Origin: Thermoanaerobaculia bacterium
Lineage (GTDB): Bacteria > Acidobacteriota > Thermoanaerobaculia > Multivoradales > UBA5704
Direction of reading: 5' to 3'
Length of the DNA: 7,301 bases
Assembly (NCBI GenBank): GCA_025937035.1
Contig: JAICSG010000187.1
Location: 1 to 7,301, forward strand
Part shown: positions 1-7,036 of the stretch, piece after piece
How the letters are laid out: each line of letters opens with the position of its first letter
How positions within the stretch are numbered: the stretch's first letter is position 1
Notes under the pieces: generated by a model
Told to the model about the DNA's origin: nothing
What the model saw: the letters and a program-made list of their open reading frames with translations, nothing else
The model's database searches: none
Translations under genes and position numbers: made by a program

Positions 1-2
1 CG

Positions 3-662
3 GCCATCCGCCCGCTCTCTCCCGAGGACGTGCTGCGCCAGACCGTGCGCGGGCAATACGGCGACGGGGTGATCGACGGCGAGCGCGTGCCCGCCTACCG
101 CGCCGAGAAATCGGTCTCGCCCCATTCGAGCACCGAGACCTTCGCGGCGCTCGAGCTGTTCGTCGACAACTGGCGCTGGGCCGACGTGCCGTTCTATCTG
201 CGCACTGGAAAGCGGCTGCCCAAGCGGGTTTCCGAGATCGCCATCCAGTTCAAGCGCGCGCCGCTGATGCTGTTCCGCGACACCGCGGTCGAGCAGCTCA
301 AGCCCAATCTGCTGGTGATCAAGATCCAGCCGGACGAGGGGATCTCGCTCCGCTTCGAGGGCAAGGTGCCGGGCCCCGCGCTGCGCCTGGGCACGGTGCG
401 GATGCATTTCCAGTACGAGGATTATTTCGGCCGCCAGGGGAACACCGGCTACGAGACCCTCCTCTACGACTGCATGCTCGGCGACTCGACGCTCTTCCAT
501 CGCAGCGACATGGTGGAGGCGGGGTGGTGCGTGGTGACGCCGATCCTCGACGTGTGGAAGGCGCTCGCGCCGCGCAATTTCCCCAACTACGCCGCCGGCA
601 CGTGGGGACCGAAAGAGGCCGAAGATCTCATTCAGAGGGATGGACGGAAATGGCGCAGCTGA
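3..662 (+). CDS. zwf: Glucose-6-phosphate dehydrogenase, C-terminal part (5' end outside window)
   Basis: This is the 3' part of a gene that is open from the window edge, giving 219 residues. It encodes the large C-terminal domain of glucose-6-phosphate dehydrogenase, which oxidises glucose 6-phosphate to 6-phosphogluconolactone with NADP+ in the cytosol as the first step of the oxidative pentose phosphate pathway. Family hallmarks are VRGQYGDG near the start of the fragment, then [17 protein letters not shown] (about nt 129-179) and the near-invariant [14 protein letters not shown] that follows. The end, QRDGRKWRS, is also typical. Full-length enzymes have about 490-510 residues, so roughly 280 are missing upstream, including the NADP-binding fold and the catalytic His region. 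It overlaps pgl by 13 nt, indicating one transcript. The family assignment is very secure; only the 5' end is unseen. Confidence 0.96.
   Translation, partial: AIRPLSPEDVLRQTVRGQYGDGVIDGERVPAYRAEKSVSPHSSTETFAALELFVDNWRWADVPFYLRTGKRLPKRVSEIAIQFKRAPLMLFRDTAVEQLKPNLLVIKIQPDEGISLRFEGKVPGPALRLGTVRMHFQYEDYFGRQGNTGYETLLYDCMLGDSTLFHRSDMVEAGWCVVTPILDVWKALAPRNFPNYAAGTWGPKEAEDLIQRDGRKWRS
635..640 (+). promoter_or_regulatory. Shine-Dalgarno site of pgl inside zwf
   Basis: GAGGGA lies 9 nt before the ATG at 650. It supports that internal start over the far-upstream ATG at 524, which has no comparable site and sits in the middle of zwf. Confidence 0.55.
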
Positions 663-1408
663 GCGAGCGATCCAACGAGGTGCGGGTCTTCGACGGTGTC
701 TCCGAGCTGATGCGCGCGACGGCGGAAGAGATCGTGCTCGCCGCGCGCCAGGCCGCGGATGATCACGGCCGTTTCACCTGGGCGCTCGCCGGCGGCTCGA
801 CGCCGCGCGCGGTCTACGAGCTGCTCGCGAGCGACTTCTACCGCGAGCGCATGCCGTGGAGCGCGATCCATTTCTTCTGGGGGGACGAGCGCCACGTGCC
901 GCCCGATCATCCGGACAGCAACTACCGCATGGCGCGCGAGGCGATGCTCGATCGCGTGCCGGTGCCCGCGGAGAACGTCCATCGCATCCCCGCCGAAGAG
1001 CCCGACGCGCAACGCGCCGCGGCGGAGTACGAATCGGTGCTGCGCGTGTCTTTCTCCCTCGCGCCCGGCGAATGGCCGCGTTTCGATCTCATCCTGCTCG
1101 GCCTCGGCAAGGACGGCCACACGGCGTCGCTGTTCCCCGGCGGCGACGCGGTGCGCGAGAGTCAGCGGCTGGTGGTGGCGCCGTGGGTCGAGGCGCAGAA
1201 GACCTTCCGCATCACGCTGACGCCGCCGGTGTTGAATCACGCGCGGCGCGCGATGTTCCTGGTCAGCGGCGAGGAGAAGGCGGAGGCATTGCACGCCGTG
1301 CTCGAAGGCGCGCGCGAGCCCGAGCGCTATCCGGCGCAGATCGTGGAGGGGAATCGGTTGTGGATGGTGGATCGTACGGCGGCGCGTCTGCTCAGGACCG
1401 CCGGATGA
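650..1408 (+). CDS. pgl: 6-phosphogluconolactonase (DevB/Pgl type)
   Basis: The 252-residue protein hydrolyses 6-phosphogluconolactone to 6-phosphogluconate, the step directly after Zwf. Visible family motifs are ALAGGSTPR (45-53), [16 protein letters not shown] (77-92) and the signature [14 protein letters not shown] (151-164). The C-terminal LWMVDRTAA (237-245) matches the usual W-x-x-D-x-x-A end. Length fits the family (about 230-260). The ATG at 650 is chosen because it lies about ten residues before the first conserved strand and has a GAGGGA Shine-Dalgarno site at 635-640, 9 nt upstream. The same frame is open back to an ATG at 524, but that extension lies inside zwf and is not expected. 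The 13-nt overlap with zwf suggests translational coupling. There is no signal peptide, so it is cytosolic. Arginine codons are mostly CGC (17 of 27). Confidence 0.95.
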   Translation: MAQLSERSNEVRVFDGVSELMRATAEEIVLAARQAADDHGRFTWALAGGSTPRAVYELLASDFYRERMPWSAIHFFWGDERHVPPDHPDSNYRMAREAMLDRVPVPAENVHRIPAEEPDAQRAAAEYESVLRVSFSLAPGEWPRFDLILLGLGKDGHTASLFPGGDAVRESQRLVVAPWVEAQKTFRITLTPPVLNHARRAMFLVSGEEKAEALHAVLEGAREPERYPAQIVEGNRLWMVDRTAARLLRTAG

Positions 1409-1579
1409 TCTTTCTCTGGAGGGCCGGCACGACGCTTACGCCACGGGGCGGAGGCGGTTACGCCGTGCTAGGCGACGCTGGAGACGAATACCGCAGAGGT
1501 CGACAACAACAAGAGCCCCGGTAAGAACCAGAACGTCGCCTCACATACATCTCTCTCGAGCCTGCCGACTGGAGCTTCG
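1409..1579. other. Convergent intergenic region without a gene
   Basis: This is the 171-nt gap between the 3' ends of pgl (+) and the H1-like gene (-). I see no coding frame with support, no RNA gene and no hairpin followed by a T-run on either strand. The motif TTACGCC occurs twice (1436-1442 and 1458-1464). An imperfect stem could form between GCACGACG and CGCCGTGC around 1427-1467, but it is weak. Confidence 0.5.
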
Positions 1580-1834
1580 TTAGGACTTCTTGGCGGCGGT
1601 CTTCTTGGCCGCCGTCTTCTTCGCAGCAGGCTTCTTCGCGGTCACCTTCTTCGCGGCCGTCGCCTTCTTGGCCGGAGCCTTCTTGGCGGCGGTCACGGTC
1701 TTGGTCTTCTTGGCGCCCGAAGCCTTGGCCGCCGTCTTCTTGGCGGCGGGCTTCTTGGCGGCGGCGGCCTTCTTCGCAGGAGCTTTCTTCGCGGCGGTTT
1801 TCTTCGGGGCGGCCTTCTTGGTGCTGTCAGCCAT
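1580..1834 (-). CDS. Histone H1-like Ala/Lys-rich DNA-binding protein
   Basis: This encodes an 84-residue, very basic, low-complexity protein. By hand count it has 30 Lys and 31 Ala (73% together), a single acidic residue (Asp3) and no Cys, Trp, Tyr or Phe. It consists of units such as [10 protein letters not shown] and KKPAA, matching the C-terminal tail of eukaryotic histone H1 and bacterial H1-like proteins (Chlamydia Hc2/HctB, Bordetella BpH1, PAKKA-repeat proteins). In that family such tails bind DNA electrostatically and compact the nucleoid, so a cytoplasmic nucleoid-associated role is inferred. There is no folded domain before the tail. The ATG start is firm because AAGGAG (1841-1846) lies 6 nt upstream. 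It is on the same strand as the exopolysaccharide operon but 231 nt downstream, with its own likely promoter. Lysine is encoded almost only by AAG. The repeats make length variation by slippage likely. Confidence 0.85.
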   Translation of the reverse strand: MADSTKKAAPKKTAAKKAPAKKAAAAKKPAAKKTAAKASGAKKTKTVTAAKKAPAKKATAAKKVTAKKPAAKKTAAKKTAAKKS

Positions 1835-1840
1835 TTCAAT

Positions 1841-1846
1841 CTCCTT
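1841..1846 (-). promoter_or_regulatory. Strong Shine-Dalgarno site of the H1-like gene
   Basis: AAGGAG on the - strand sits 6 nt before the ATG at 1834. It is the best ribosome binding site in the window and fits an abundant nucleoid protein. Confidence 0.75.
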
Positions 1847-1886
1847 TTCGGATAGATGCCCACGTTGGGGCAGCGGTATGCCAGTT

Positions 1887-1916
1887 AGGTTACGCCCACA
1901 AGATCTTGGGCGTCAA
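1887..1916 (-). promoter_or_regulatory. Candidate sigma-70-type promoter of the H1-like gene with internal palindrome
   Basis: On the - strand, TTGACG (1916-1911) resembles a -35 box. TAACCT (1892-1887), after an 18-nt spacer, is a weaker -10 box (TAxxxT). Transcription would start near 1880, leaving about a 45-nt leader. The spacer holds an interrupted palindrome (1893-1912) with CGCCCA/TGGGCG arms around AGATCT, placed as an operator would be. The -35 match is good and the -10 match is modest, so this is a candidate only. Confidence 0.4.
1893..1912. promoter_or_regulatory. Operator-like interrupted palindrome
   Basis: CGCCCA and TGGGCG arms are separated by 8 nt that include the self-complementary CAAGATCTTG core. 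The position between the candidate -35 and -10 boxes of the H1-like gene suggests binding of a dimeric regulator. No regulator family can be named from this sequence. Confidence 0.3.
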
Positions 1917-2065
1917 GAGTTTTTACGCCGCAAGACATAGTACCGTGTCGGAAGACGGGCACGAGAGGAGCCGCGGCGCGCGCGCCCCTGGCGCTCACGC
2001 GGCGCCCGAGAATGTTTCGGAACGCGCGCGAAAGCCCGTGGAATAAGGGTTTGCTGAGGGGCCGC

Positions 2066-3493
2066 CTAGTAGGCGTTGAGCCGCAGCGCGTAGCGCAGCG
2101 TCATCCAGAGGATCTTGAAGTCGAGCGACAGCGACCAGTTCTGGATGTAGTAGAGGTCGTACTGGATGCGCTTTTTGATCGACGTGTTGCCGCGCCAGCC
2201 GTGCACCTGGGCCCAGCCGGTGATGCCGGACTTCACGCGATGGCGCAGCATGTAGCGCGGGATCTTGTGCTTGAACTCGCGCACGAACGTCGGCCGCTCG
2301 GGGCGCGGGCCGATGATCGACATGTCGCCGGTGAGCACGTTCCAGATCTGCGGCAGCTCGTCGAGCGACCACGCGCGCAGGAGCTGGCCGACGCGCGTGC
2401 GGCGCGGATCGTCCTTGATCGCCCACACCGGACCGCTCGTCGCTTCCGCGTTGACGCGCATCGAGCGGAACTTCACGATCATGAACGAGCGGCCGTCGAG
2501 CCCCATCCGCTCCTGGCGGTAGAAGACGGGGCCACGATCCTCGATCCAGATGGCGAGCGCGATCAGCGGGAAGACGGGGAGCAGCACGATCAGCGCGGCG
2601 AGCGCGATCGCCAGATCCATCGCCCGCTTCATCATGCTGTTCCAACCCTGGAGCGGCATCTGCGAGAGATTGATCACCGGCGTGCCGTCGACGTCCTCCA
2701 GCGCGGCCTTGATCGTGGCGTACTGGAGGATGTCGGGAACGAGCTTGATCTCCACGCACTCGCGGGCCATGAGGTCGAGGAGCTGGAGGATCTTCTTGTG
2801 CGCCTCCAGCGGCAGGGTGAGGAAGACCTGATCGATCCGCTGCGCCTCCAGCACCTCTTCCGCCTGTTTGGTGGTGCCGAGCACGGGCACGCCGCAGATC
2901 ATCGATCCCTGCTTGCCCGCATCGTCGTCGAGGAAGCCGACCACCTCGAAGCCCATCTCGCGGTGGGCGAGGATCTTGGTGGTGATCTCGCGTCCCAGCA
3001 GCCCCGCGCCGACCACGAGAATGCGCTGCAGGTTGTGTCCCGAGCTGCGCACGCGCCGCAGCACCGAGCGCGTCACCATGCGGGTGGTGGCGACCAGCGC
3101 GAAATCCATCAGCGCGAAGAGGCCGAGGAAGGCGCGGCTGTAGGTGAAGTACTCGTGGCTGCCGGGCGCCGCCGGCGGGCGGTACCAGGCGATGAACACC
3201 GAGAGCAGCACGGTCGCCAGGAAGACCGCGAGGACGATGGTGAGCACCTCGTCGACCCGGCTCCGCCCCCGCCGGCTCTGGTAGAGGCCGTGGAAGTAGA
3301 AGACCACGGGCCAGAGCACGAGGACGATCGGCACCAGGCGGAGATAGGGGCCGAACTCCGGCACGTTCTTGGTGACCGGGATGACCTCGACCTCGAAACG
3401 CAGGAGCCAGGCGGCGAGGAACGCTGCGAGCGTCGCCGCGAGATCGGTGAAGAGATAGAGTCCGGCCGTCTTCCGGTGGCGTTCTTGGATCAA
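2066..3493 (-). CDS. Undecaprenyl-phosphate hexose-1-phosphate transferase (WcaJ type)
   Basis: This 475-residue inner-membrane enzyme would move a sugar 1-phosphate, most likely glucose 1-phosphate, from UDP-sugar to undecaprenyl phosphate and so start exopolysaccharide repeat-unit synthesis. Hydrophobic segments lie at about 10-32, 52-70, 83-103 and 118-135. A Rossmann-like CoA_binding_3 region follows, with VVGAGLLGRE at 160-169. Then come KRAMD (289-293), a long hydrophobic re-entrant helix (about 294-317) and the bacterial sugar transferase domain (PF02397). Motifs there include VFYRQERMG, KFRSMR, the catalytic-type Asp-Glu pair in SLDELPQ (D378, E379), GPRPERP (395-401) and RGNTS (434-438). 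The length and the ending RGNTS...YDLYYIQNWSL point to the WcaJ/TIGR03023 group; glucose is inferred, and galactose is possible. The start is TTG at 3493, the only reasonable start between the upstream stop and the first membrane segment. GAGGG lies 10 nt before it. It is the last gene of the operon, 13 nt after the preceding glycosyltransferase. Confidence 0.92.
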   Translation of the reverse strand: MIQERHRKTAGLYLFTDLAATLAAFLAAWLLRFEVEVIPVTKNVPEFGPYLRLVPIVLVLWPVVFYFHGLYQSRRGRSRVDEVLTIVLAVFLATVLLSVFIAWYRPPAAPGSHEYFTYSRAFLGLFALMDFALVATTRMVTRSVLRRVRSSGHNLQRILVVGAGLLGREITTKILAHREMGFEVVGFLDDDAGKQGSMICGVPVLGTTKQAEEVLEAQRIDQVFLTLPLEAHKKILQLLDLMARECVEIKLVPDILQYATIKAALEDVDGTPVINLSQMPLQGWNSMMKRAMDLAIALAALIVLLPVFPLIALAIWIEDRGPVFYRQERMGLDGRSFMIVKFRSMRVNAEATSGPVWAIKDDPRRTRVGQLLRAWSLDELPQIWNVLTGDMSIIGPRPERPTFVREFKHKIPRYMLRHRVKSGITGWAQVHGWRGNTSIKKRIQYDLYYIQNWSLSLDFKILWMTLRYALRLNAY

Positions 3494-3506
3494 AGGTGCG
3501 GCACCC

Positions 3507-4667
3507 TCAAGTAGGAAACCGACGGGATAGAAGAGATTTCATGCGATCGGTAAATCGTACGACCGAAAACGACTCGGCACGATCGCGCAGGTCCAAAGGA
3601 TTGAATCCCATCCGGCGCGCTTTGTCAATCGCGTCGCACAGCGCCTGGGGGCCCTCCCAGTCCGGATAGAGCACCCCGTGGCGGCCGTCGTCGACCACAT
3701 CCAGGATGCCGCCCCGGGCCACGGCCACCACCGGGGTGCCGCAGGCGAGCGCCTCGACGGAGGCGATGCCGAAGTCCTCCACCCCGGGCTGGAGGAAGAG
3801 GAGGGCGCCGCGGTAGAGGTCCCGCAGCTCCTCGGGCCCGACGTTGCCGAGGAGCTGGGTGCTCGGGCCGGCCATCCCCTCCAGCCGTTCGCGCTCGGGG
3901 CCCTCGCCCACGATCCGCAGCTCCAGCCCGAGCCTCTCGCACGCCGCCATCGCTACCTCGACCTTCTTGTAGGGAGCGAGCGCCGAGACCATCAGGCAGT
4001 AGTCCCCCCACTTCCTGACCTCGCCGCTCGCCGTCCCCGGGGTGAAGAACTCCACGTTGACCGGCGGATGGACCACCTCGGCCGGCCGGCCGTAGTAGGT
4101 CTGGATGCGCCGCGCCACGAACCGGGAGTTGGCTACGTAATAGTGTACGCGCGTGGCGGACGAAACGTCCCAGGCGCGCAGGGCCGACAGGGTCAGCGAG
4201 CGCAGCCGGGCCTTGAGCCCCTTGCGGTCGGGAAAGTAGGCGTGCTCCTGGTCCCAGGCGTAGCGCATGGGGGTGTGGCAGTAGCAGACGTGGTAGGCGT
4301 CCGGCGGTGCGATCACCCCCTTGGCCACGCAGTGGCTGGAGCTGACCACGAGGTCGAACCCCGAGAGGTCGAATTCCTCGATGGCGGCGGGGAAGAACGG
4401 CAGGTAGCTCCGGTAGCGGGTGCGGATGCCCGGGGCCCGCTGGAGGAAGCTGGTGCGGATGGGGTGCGACTCGATCGCCGGGCTGACGCTGCCGGGGAAG
4501 TGGAAGAGAGTGAACAGCGGAGCGCCCGGAAACAGCCCCCCGAGCACCTCCAGCACCTTCTCGCCCCCCCGCATGCCGGTCAGCCAGTCGTGCACCAGCG
4601 CCACCCGCGGCTGCGGCGGGGCCGGGGCGGGGATGGGGAAGGGCCTGGATGGGGTCGGGGCGATCAC
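3507..4667 (-). CDS. Glycosyltransferase family 4 protein, WbaZ-like
   Basis: This 386-residue GT-B-fold retaining glycosyltransferase probably adds one sugar to a lipid-linked exopolysaccharide intermediate on the cytoplasmic face. The N-terminal domain starts at RVALVHDWLTGMRGGEK (21-37), with the glycine-rich acceptor loop at G31-G35, and contains CYCHTPMRYAWD (128-139). The latter resembles WbaZ-type mannosyltransferases, so mannose is a possible but unproven donor sugar. The C-terminal donor domain has SALAPYKK (228-235), VGEGPE (253-258) and the E-x7-E motif EDFGIASVE (E297, E305), followed by ALACGTPVVA. The start is GTG at 4667, within a 4-nt GTGA overlap with the upstream gene and 7 nt after GGGGGA; this favours translational coupling. 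It adds an odd Pro-rich leader (9 Pro in residues 1-20). The GTG at residue 22 is an alternative start but lacks a ribosome binding site. Composition drops to about 52% GC over its last codons. Confidence 0.9.
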   Translation of the reverse strand: MIAPTPSRPFPIPAPAPPQPRVALVHDWLTGMRGGEKVLEVLGGLFPGAPLFTLFHFPGSVSPAIESHPIRTSFLQRAPGIRTRYRSYLPFFPAAIEEFDLSGFDLVVSSSHCVAKGVIAPPDAYHVCYCHTPMRYAWDQEHAYFPDRKGLKARLRSLTLSALRAWDVSSATRVHYYVANSRFVARRIQTYYGRPAEVVHPPVNVEFFTPGTASGEVRKWGDYCLMVSALAPYKKVEVAMAACERLGLELRIVGEGPERERLEGMAGPSTQLLGNVGPEELRDLYRGALLFLQPGVEDFGIASVEALACGTPVVAVARGGILDVVDDGRHGVLYPDWEGPQALCDAIDKARRMGFNPLDLRDRAESFSVVRFTDRMKSLLSRRFPT

Positions 4668-5794
4668 GAGCTCTTCCCCCCGATCACGGACTTGTAGATG
4701 TCCAGCGTCTGGCGGGCCGTCTGGTCCCAGCGGAAATCCTCGGCCCGGCGCACCCCCCGCTCGGCGAAGGCGGCGCGGCGCTCGGGGCTCCCCATCAGGT
4801 GGGCGATCGCCTTCGCCATGCCGTCGAGGTCGAGCGGGTCGACCAGCGGCGCGTACCCCTCCGCGTTCTCCTTGAGGGCCGAGGTGTTGGAGGTGATCAC
4901 CGCCACCCCGGAAGCCATCGCCTCGATCACCGGCAGCCCGAACCCCTCGTAGAGCGTGGGGTAGAGGAAGAGGGTGGCCCCCTGGTAGATGGCCGGCAGC
5001 GCCTCATGGGCCACGTGGCCCAGCAGGCGCACCTTGTCGCCGATCCCCAGATACTCGGCCCGCTGGCGGATCTTGAACTCCGACCCCTCGCGGCTCCCCA
5101 CGCAGATCAGCGGCGCGTCGAACTGCGCCATGCGGCGGGCCCGCGCGTAGGCCTGCACCACCGTGTCGAGATTCTTGTGCGGCTTGGCCGGGTTCCCCAC
5201 GAAGAGGAGGTAGGGGGGCGAGATCCCGAGATCCCGCTGCCAGCGCTGGAGCTCCTCGGGGGACAGCCGCTTGCGGAAGATGTCCTCGACGCCGTTGTAG
5301 ACCACCTGGATCTTGCGGCCGTCGACGTCGAAGTGCTTCATCAGGTCCGACTTGGTGTTCTGGGAGACGGCGATGACGCGGTCCCCGCGGTGGAGGCTGC
5401 GGCGGATCATCCGCTGGGCGTAGAGAAAGGCGAAATTGCTCGGCAGGAACTCCGGATAGAGCAGGTGGATGATGTCGTGGATCGTCACCACCACCTTGGA
5501 CCCCACCCAGGCCGGCAGCACGTAGTGGGTCGAGTGGTAGAGGTCGAGCTTGCGCCGGTAGAGGTGCCAGGAGAGGGCGATCAGCTCGCGGACCGAGTAG
5601 ACCGGCGAGCTTTCGAGCGCCACCTGGAAGTTCTCGGGCAGATCGCGCAGCCCGTCCACGTCCCCGGGCTTGGCCAGCAGGACGTACCGGTTCTCGGTGT
5701 CGATGGCGGCGAGCGAGCGGATCAGGTTCCGCACGTAGGTGCCGATGCCGAAATCCTGAATCTTGCGCGCGTCGATGCCGATCGTATAGGGCAA
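4664..5794 (-). CDS. Glycosyltransferase family 4 (second GT of the operon)
   Basis: This 376-residue GT4 enzyme with two Rossmann domains should transfer a sugar from a nucleotide donor to a lipid-linked oligosaccharide in the cytoplasm. The N-terminal part shows IGIDARKIQDFGIGTYVRN (5-23), with the GIGTY acceptor loop, and TIHDIIHLLYPEF (104-116). The donor domain shows FVGNPAKPHKNLD (198-210, with likely phosphate-contacting K207) and LYEGFGLPVIEAMASG (281-296, E-x7-E with E283 and E291). The latter is followed by a SNTSALKE sequence typical of the group. The donor sugar cannot be read from sequence. The start is TTG at 5794, supported by GGAG 6 nt upstream (5801-5804); no ATG or GTG lies between it and the previous gene. 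The gap to the upstream GT4 gene is 34 nt. It resembles that neighbour along its length (HD-LLYP, KN, YEGFG, ITS-TS-L-E, FRWD), suggesting paralogues. Confidence 0.92.
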   Translation of the reverse strand: MPYTIGIDARKIQDFGIGTYVRNLIRSLAAIDTENRYVLLAKPGDVDGLRDLPENFQVALESSPVYSVRELIALSWHLYRRKLDLYHSTHYVLPAWVGSKVVVTIHDIIHLLYPEFLPSNFAFLYAQRMIRRSLHRGDRVIAVSQNTKSDLMKHFDVDGRKIQVVYNGVEDIFRKRLSPEELQRWQRDLGISPPYLLFVGNPAKPHKNLDTVVQAYARARRMAQFDAPLICVGSREGSEFKIRQRAEYLGIGDKVRLLGHVAHEALPAIYQGATLFLYPTLYEGFGLPVIEAMASGVAVITSNTSALKENAEGYAPLVDPLDLDGMAKAIAHLMGSPERRAAFAERGVRRAEDFRWDQTARQTLDIYKSVIGGKSS

Positions 5795-5800
5795 AACGGT

Positions 5801-5804
5801 CTCC
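5801..5804 (-). promoter_or_regulatory. Shine-Dalgarno site deciding a TTG start
   Basis: GGAG lies 6 nt before TTG 5794. Because no ATG or GTG is available before the conserved IGIDAR strand, this site is the main support for the TTG start. Confidence 0.5.
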
Positions 5805-5828
5805 GGGGGGCTGTAAATCGCCGGAATT

Positions 5829-6944
5829 CTATCCGAGCGCCTGGGAAAACACCTCTTCCATCTCCGCCGCGGCGCGATCCCAGCGGAAACGGGTGACCCG
5901 TTCGATCCCCCGGGCGGCGAGATCCGCCGCCTTCTCCGGATGATCCAGGAGATACCGGAGCCGGCCGGCGATGGCGCCGGAATCCCCGGGATCGACCAGC
6001 ACCCCGGCGTCCCCCACCACCTCGGGCAGGCTGGAGGTGTCCGAGGTGATCACGGGCACCCCGCAGGCGAGCGCCTCGGCGGCGGGGAAGCCGAACCCCT
6101 CGTAGAGCGAGGGGTAGATGAAGATCCGCGCCGCCTGGAAGATCCGCACCAGCCGGTCCCGCTCCACGCGGCCGACCGCGATCACCCCCTCGGGCGCAAG
6201 CGTCCGGATGCGCTTGGCCAGCCGCTCGCTCCCCCAGCCGTAGGGGCCGGCGAGGACGAGCGGCGGCGCCTGCGGGTCCTCGGCCTTGAGGGCCGTCCAG
6301 GCGTCGAGCAGCCGCCCGAGGTTCTTGCGCGGCTCCACCGTGCCGGCGTAGAGGATGTACCCCTCCGGGGCTTCGAGCTCCCGGCGGGTGGCCGCGATCT
6401 CCGCCCGCTCGCCCGGCCGGAATTCGGGATCGATCCCGGGGTAGATCACCCGGATCTTCTCCGCGCACTGGGGGAAGTGGAAGGCGAGGTCCCGCCCCGT
6501 GGCCTCCGAGATCGTCACCAGCCGCCGCGCCGCCTCGAAGGAGGGGCGCAGGAACGGCAGCAGGCTGGCCTTCACCTTGAGCGTGTGCACCTCCGGGTAG
6601 AGCAGCACCGTGAGATCGTGGACCGTGGCCACCGCCGGCACCGGGCAGCGCCGGGGGAGCGTGATCAGCGGCGACCAGAAGAGGTCGATGTCCCCCCGCG
6701 CCAGCCGGCGCGGCAGCTTGACCTGCTGCCAGATCACTCCGAGCGGCGCCCCATGATGCTCCAGGGCGATCCCGGCGTCCTGAAGCTCCTCGGCCCCGCG
6801 CGGCGGCTTGTGGGCCATGCCCACGAAACGGAAATTCCCCCGCGCCGCCAGCGCCAGCAGCAGCGAGCGGGTGTAGACGCCGATGCCGGTGATCGTGGGG
6901 ACCAGGGCCCGGAGGTCGACGGCGATGGTGGGGGGACTCGGCAT
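5829..6944 (-). CDS. Glycosyltransferase family 4 (first GT of the operon)
   Basis: This 371-residue GT4 enzyme probably adds a sugar during assembly of the same glycan as its neighbours. The N-terminal domain has IAVDLRALVPTITGIGVYTR (7-26), with the GIGVY acceptor loop, and TVHDLTVLLYPE (107-118). The C-terminal domain has ILYAGTVEPRKNLGR (197-211, K207), LAGPYGWGSE (231-240) and the E-x7-E motif in LYEGFGFPAAEALACG (280-295; E282, E290). Then come ITSDTSSLPEV and FRWDRAA near the end. This is the common subfamily of O-antigen and exopolysaccharide transferases; the donor sugar is unknown. ATG 6944 is preceded by AGAGGG with only 3 nt spacing, a somewhat short distance. It is the first gene of the group, downstream of a repeat-rich spacer, with no convincing promoter. 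Its arginine codons are mostly CGG (23 of 36), unlike the other genes here. Confidence 0.92.
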   Translation of the reverse strand: MPSPPTIAVDLRALVPTITGIGVYTRSLLLALAARGNFRFVGMAHKPPRGAEELQDAGIALEHHGAPLGVIWQQVKLPRRLARGDIDLFWSPLITLPRRCPVPAVATVHDLTVLLYPEVHTLKVKASLLPFLRPSFEAARRLVTISEATGRDLAFHFPQCAEKIRVIYPGIDPEFRPGERAEIAATRRELEAPEGYILYAGTVEPRKNLGRLLDAWTALKAEDPQAPPLVLAGPYGWGSERLAKRIRTLAPEGVIAVGRVERDRLVRIFQAARIFIYPSLYEGFGFPAAEALACGVPVITSDTSSLPEVVGDAGVLVDPGDSGAIAGRLRYLLDHPEKAADLAARGIERVTRFRWDRAAAEMEEVFSQALG

Positions 6945-7036
6945 GACCCTCTACTTAAAGCGCTATGAGGGGCTCCAGGGACAGCAGGGACGGGAAAGCC
7001 TCAGAAGGTGGCGATTCCGCATTATTGACCCCCCAT

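Noticed and set aside
1436..1464. TTACGCC repeated in the pgl-side spacer (1436-1442, 1458-1464)
   Set aside because: It is a seven-base word with no further symmetry at this location. I treat it as chance unless it recurs upstream of other genes.
632..1524. Several Arg-rich frames overlapping pgl on both strands
   Set aside because: All overlap the motif-complete pgl gene and lack any conserved motif.
1590..1940. A + strand frame encoding an Ala/Phe-rich hydrophobic protein (repeated FFAAVFLAA)
   Set aside because: It is the complement of the Lys/Ala repeats. The - strand frame has a perfect ribosome binding site and a known protein type.
1990..2006. Hairpin GGCGC-7 nt-GCGCC downstream of the WcaJ-type gene as a terminator
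   Set aside because: The stem is only 5 bp and no T-run follows on the - strand. It is expected by chance in such GC-rich sequence.
2012..3514. A 500-codon open frame on the + strand, rich in His, Glu, Arg and Asp
   Set aside because: It is exactly antisense to the clear WcaJ-type gene, and its residue composition is what the opposite strand of a GC-rich gene gives. No known motif is seen.
3678..6968. Long + strand open frames at 3678-4697, 4649-5896 and 5940-6968
   Set aside because: Each is antisense to a glycosyltransferase with full family motifs, and none shows a domain or ribosome binding site of its own.
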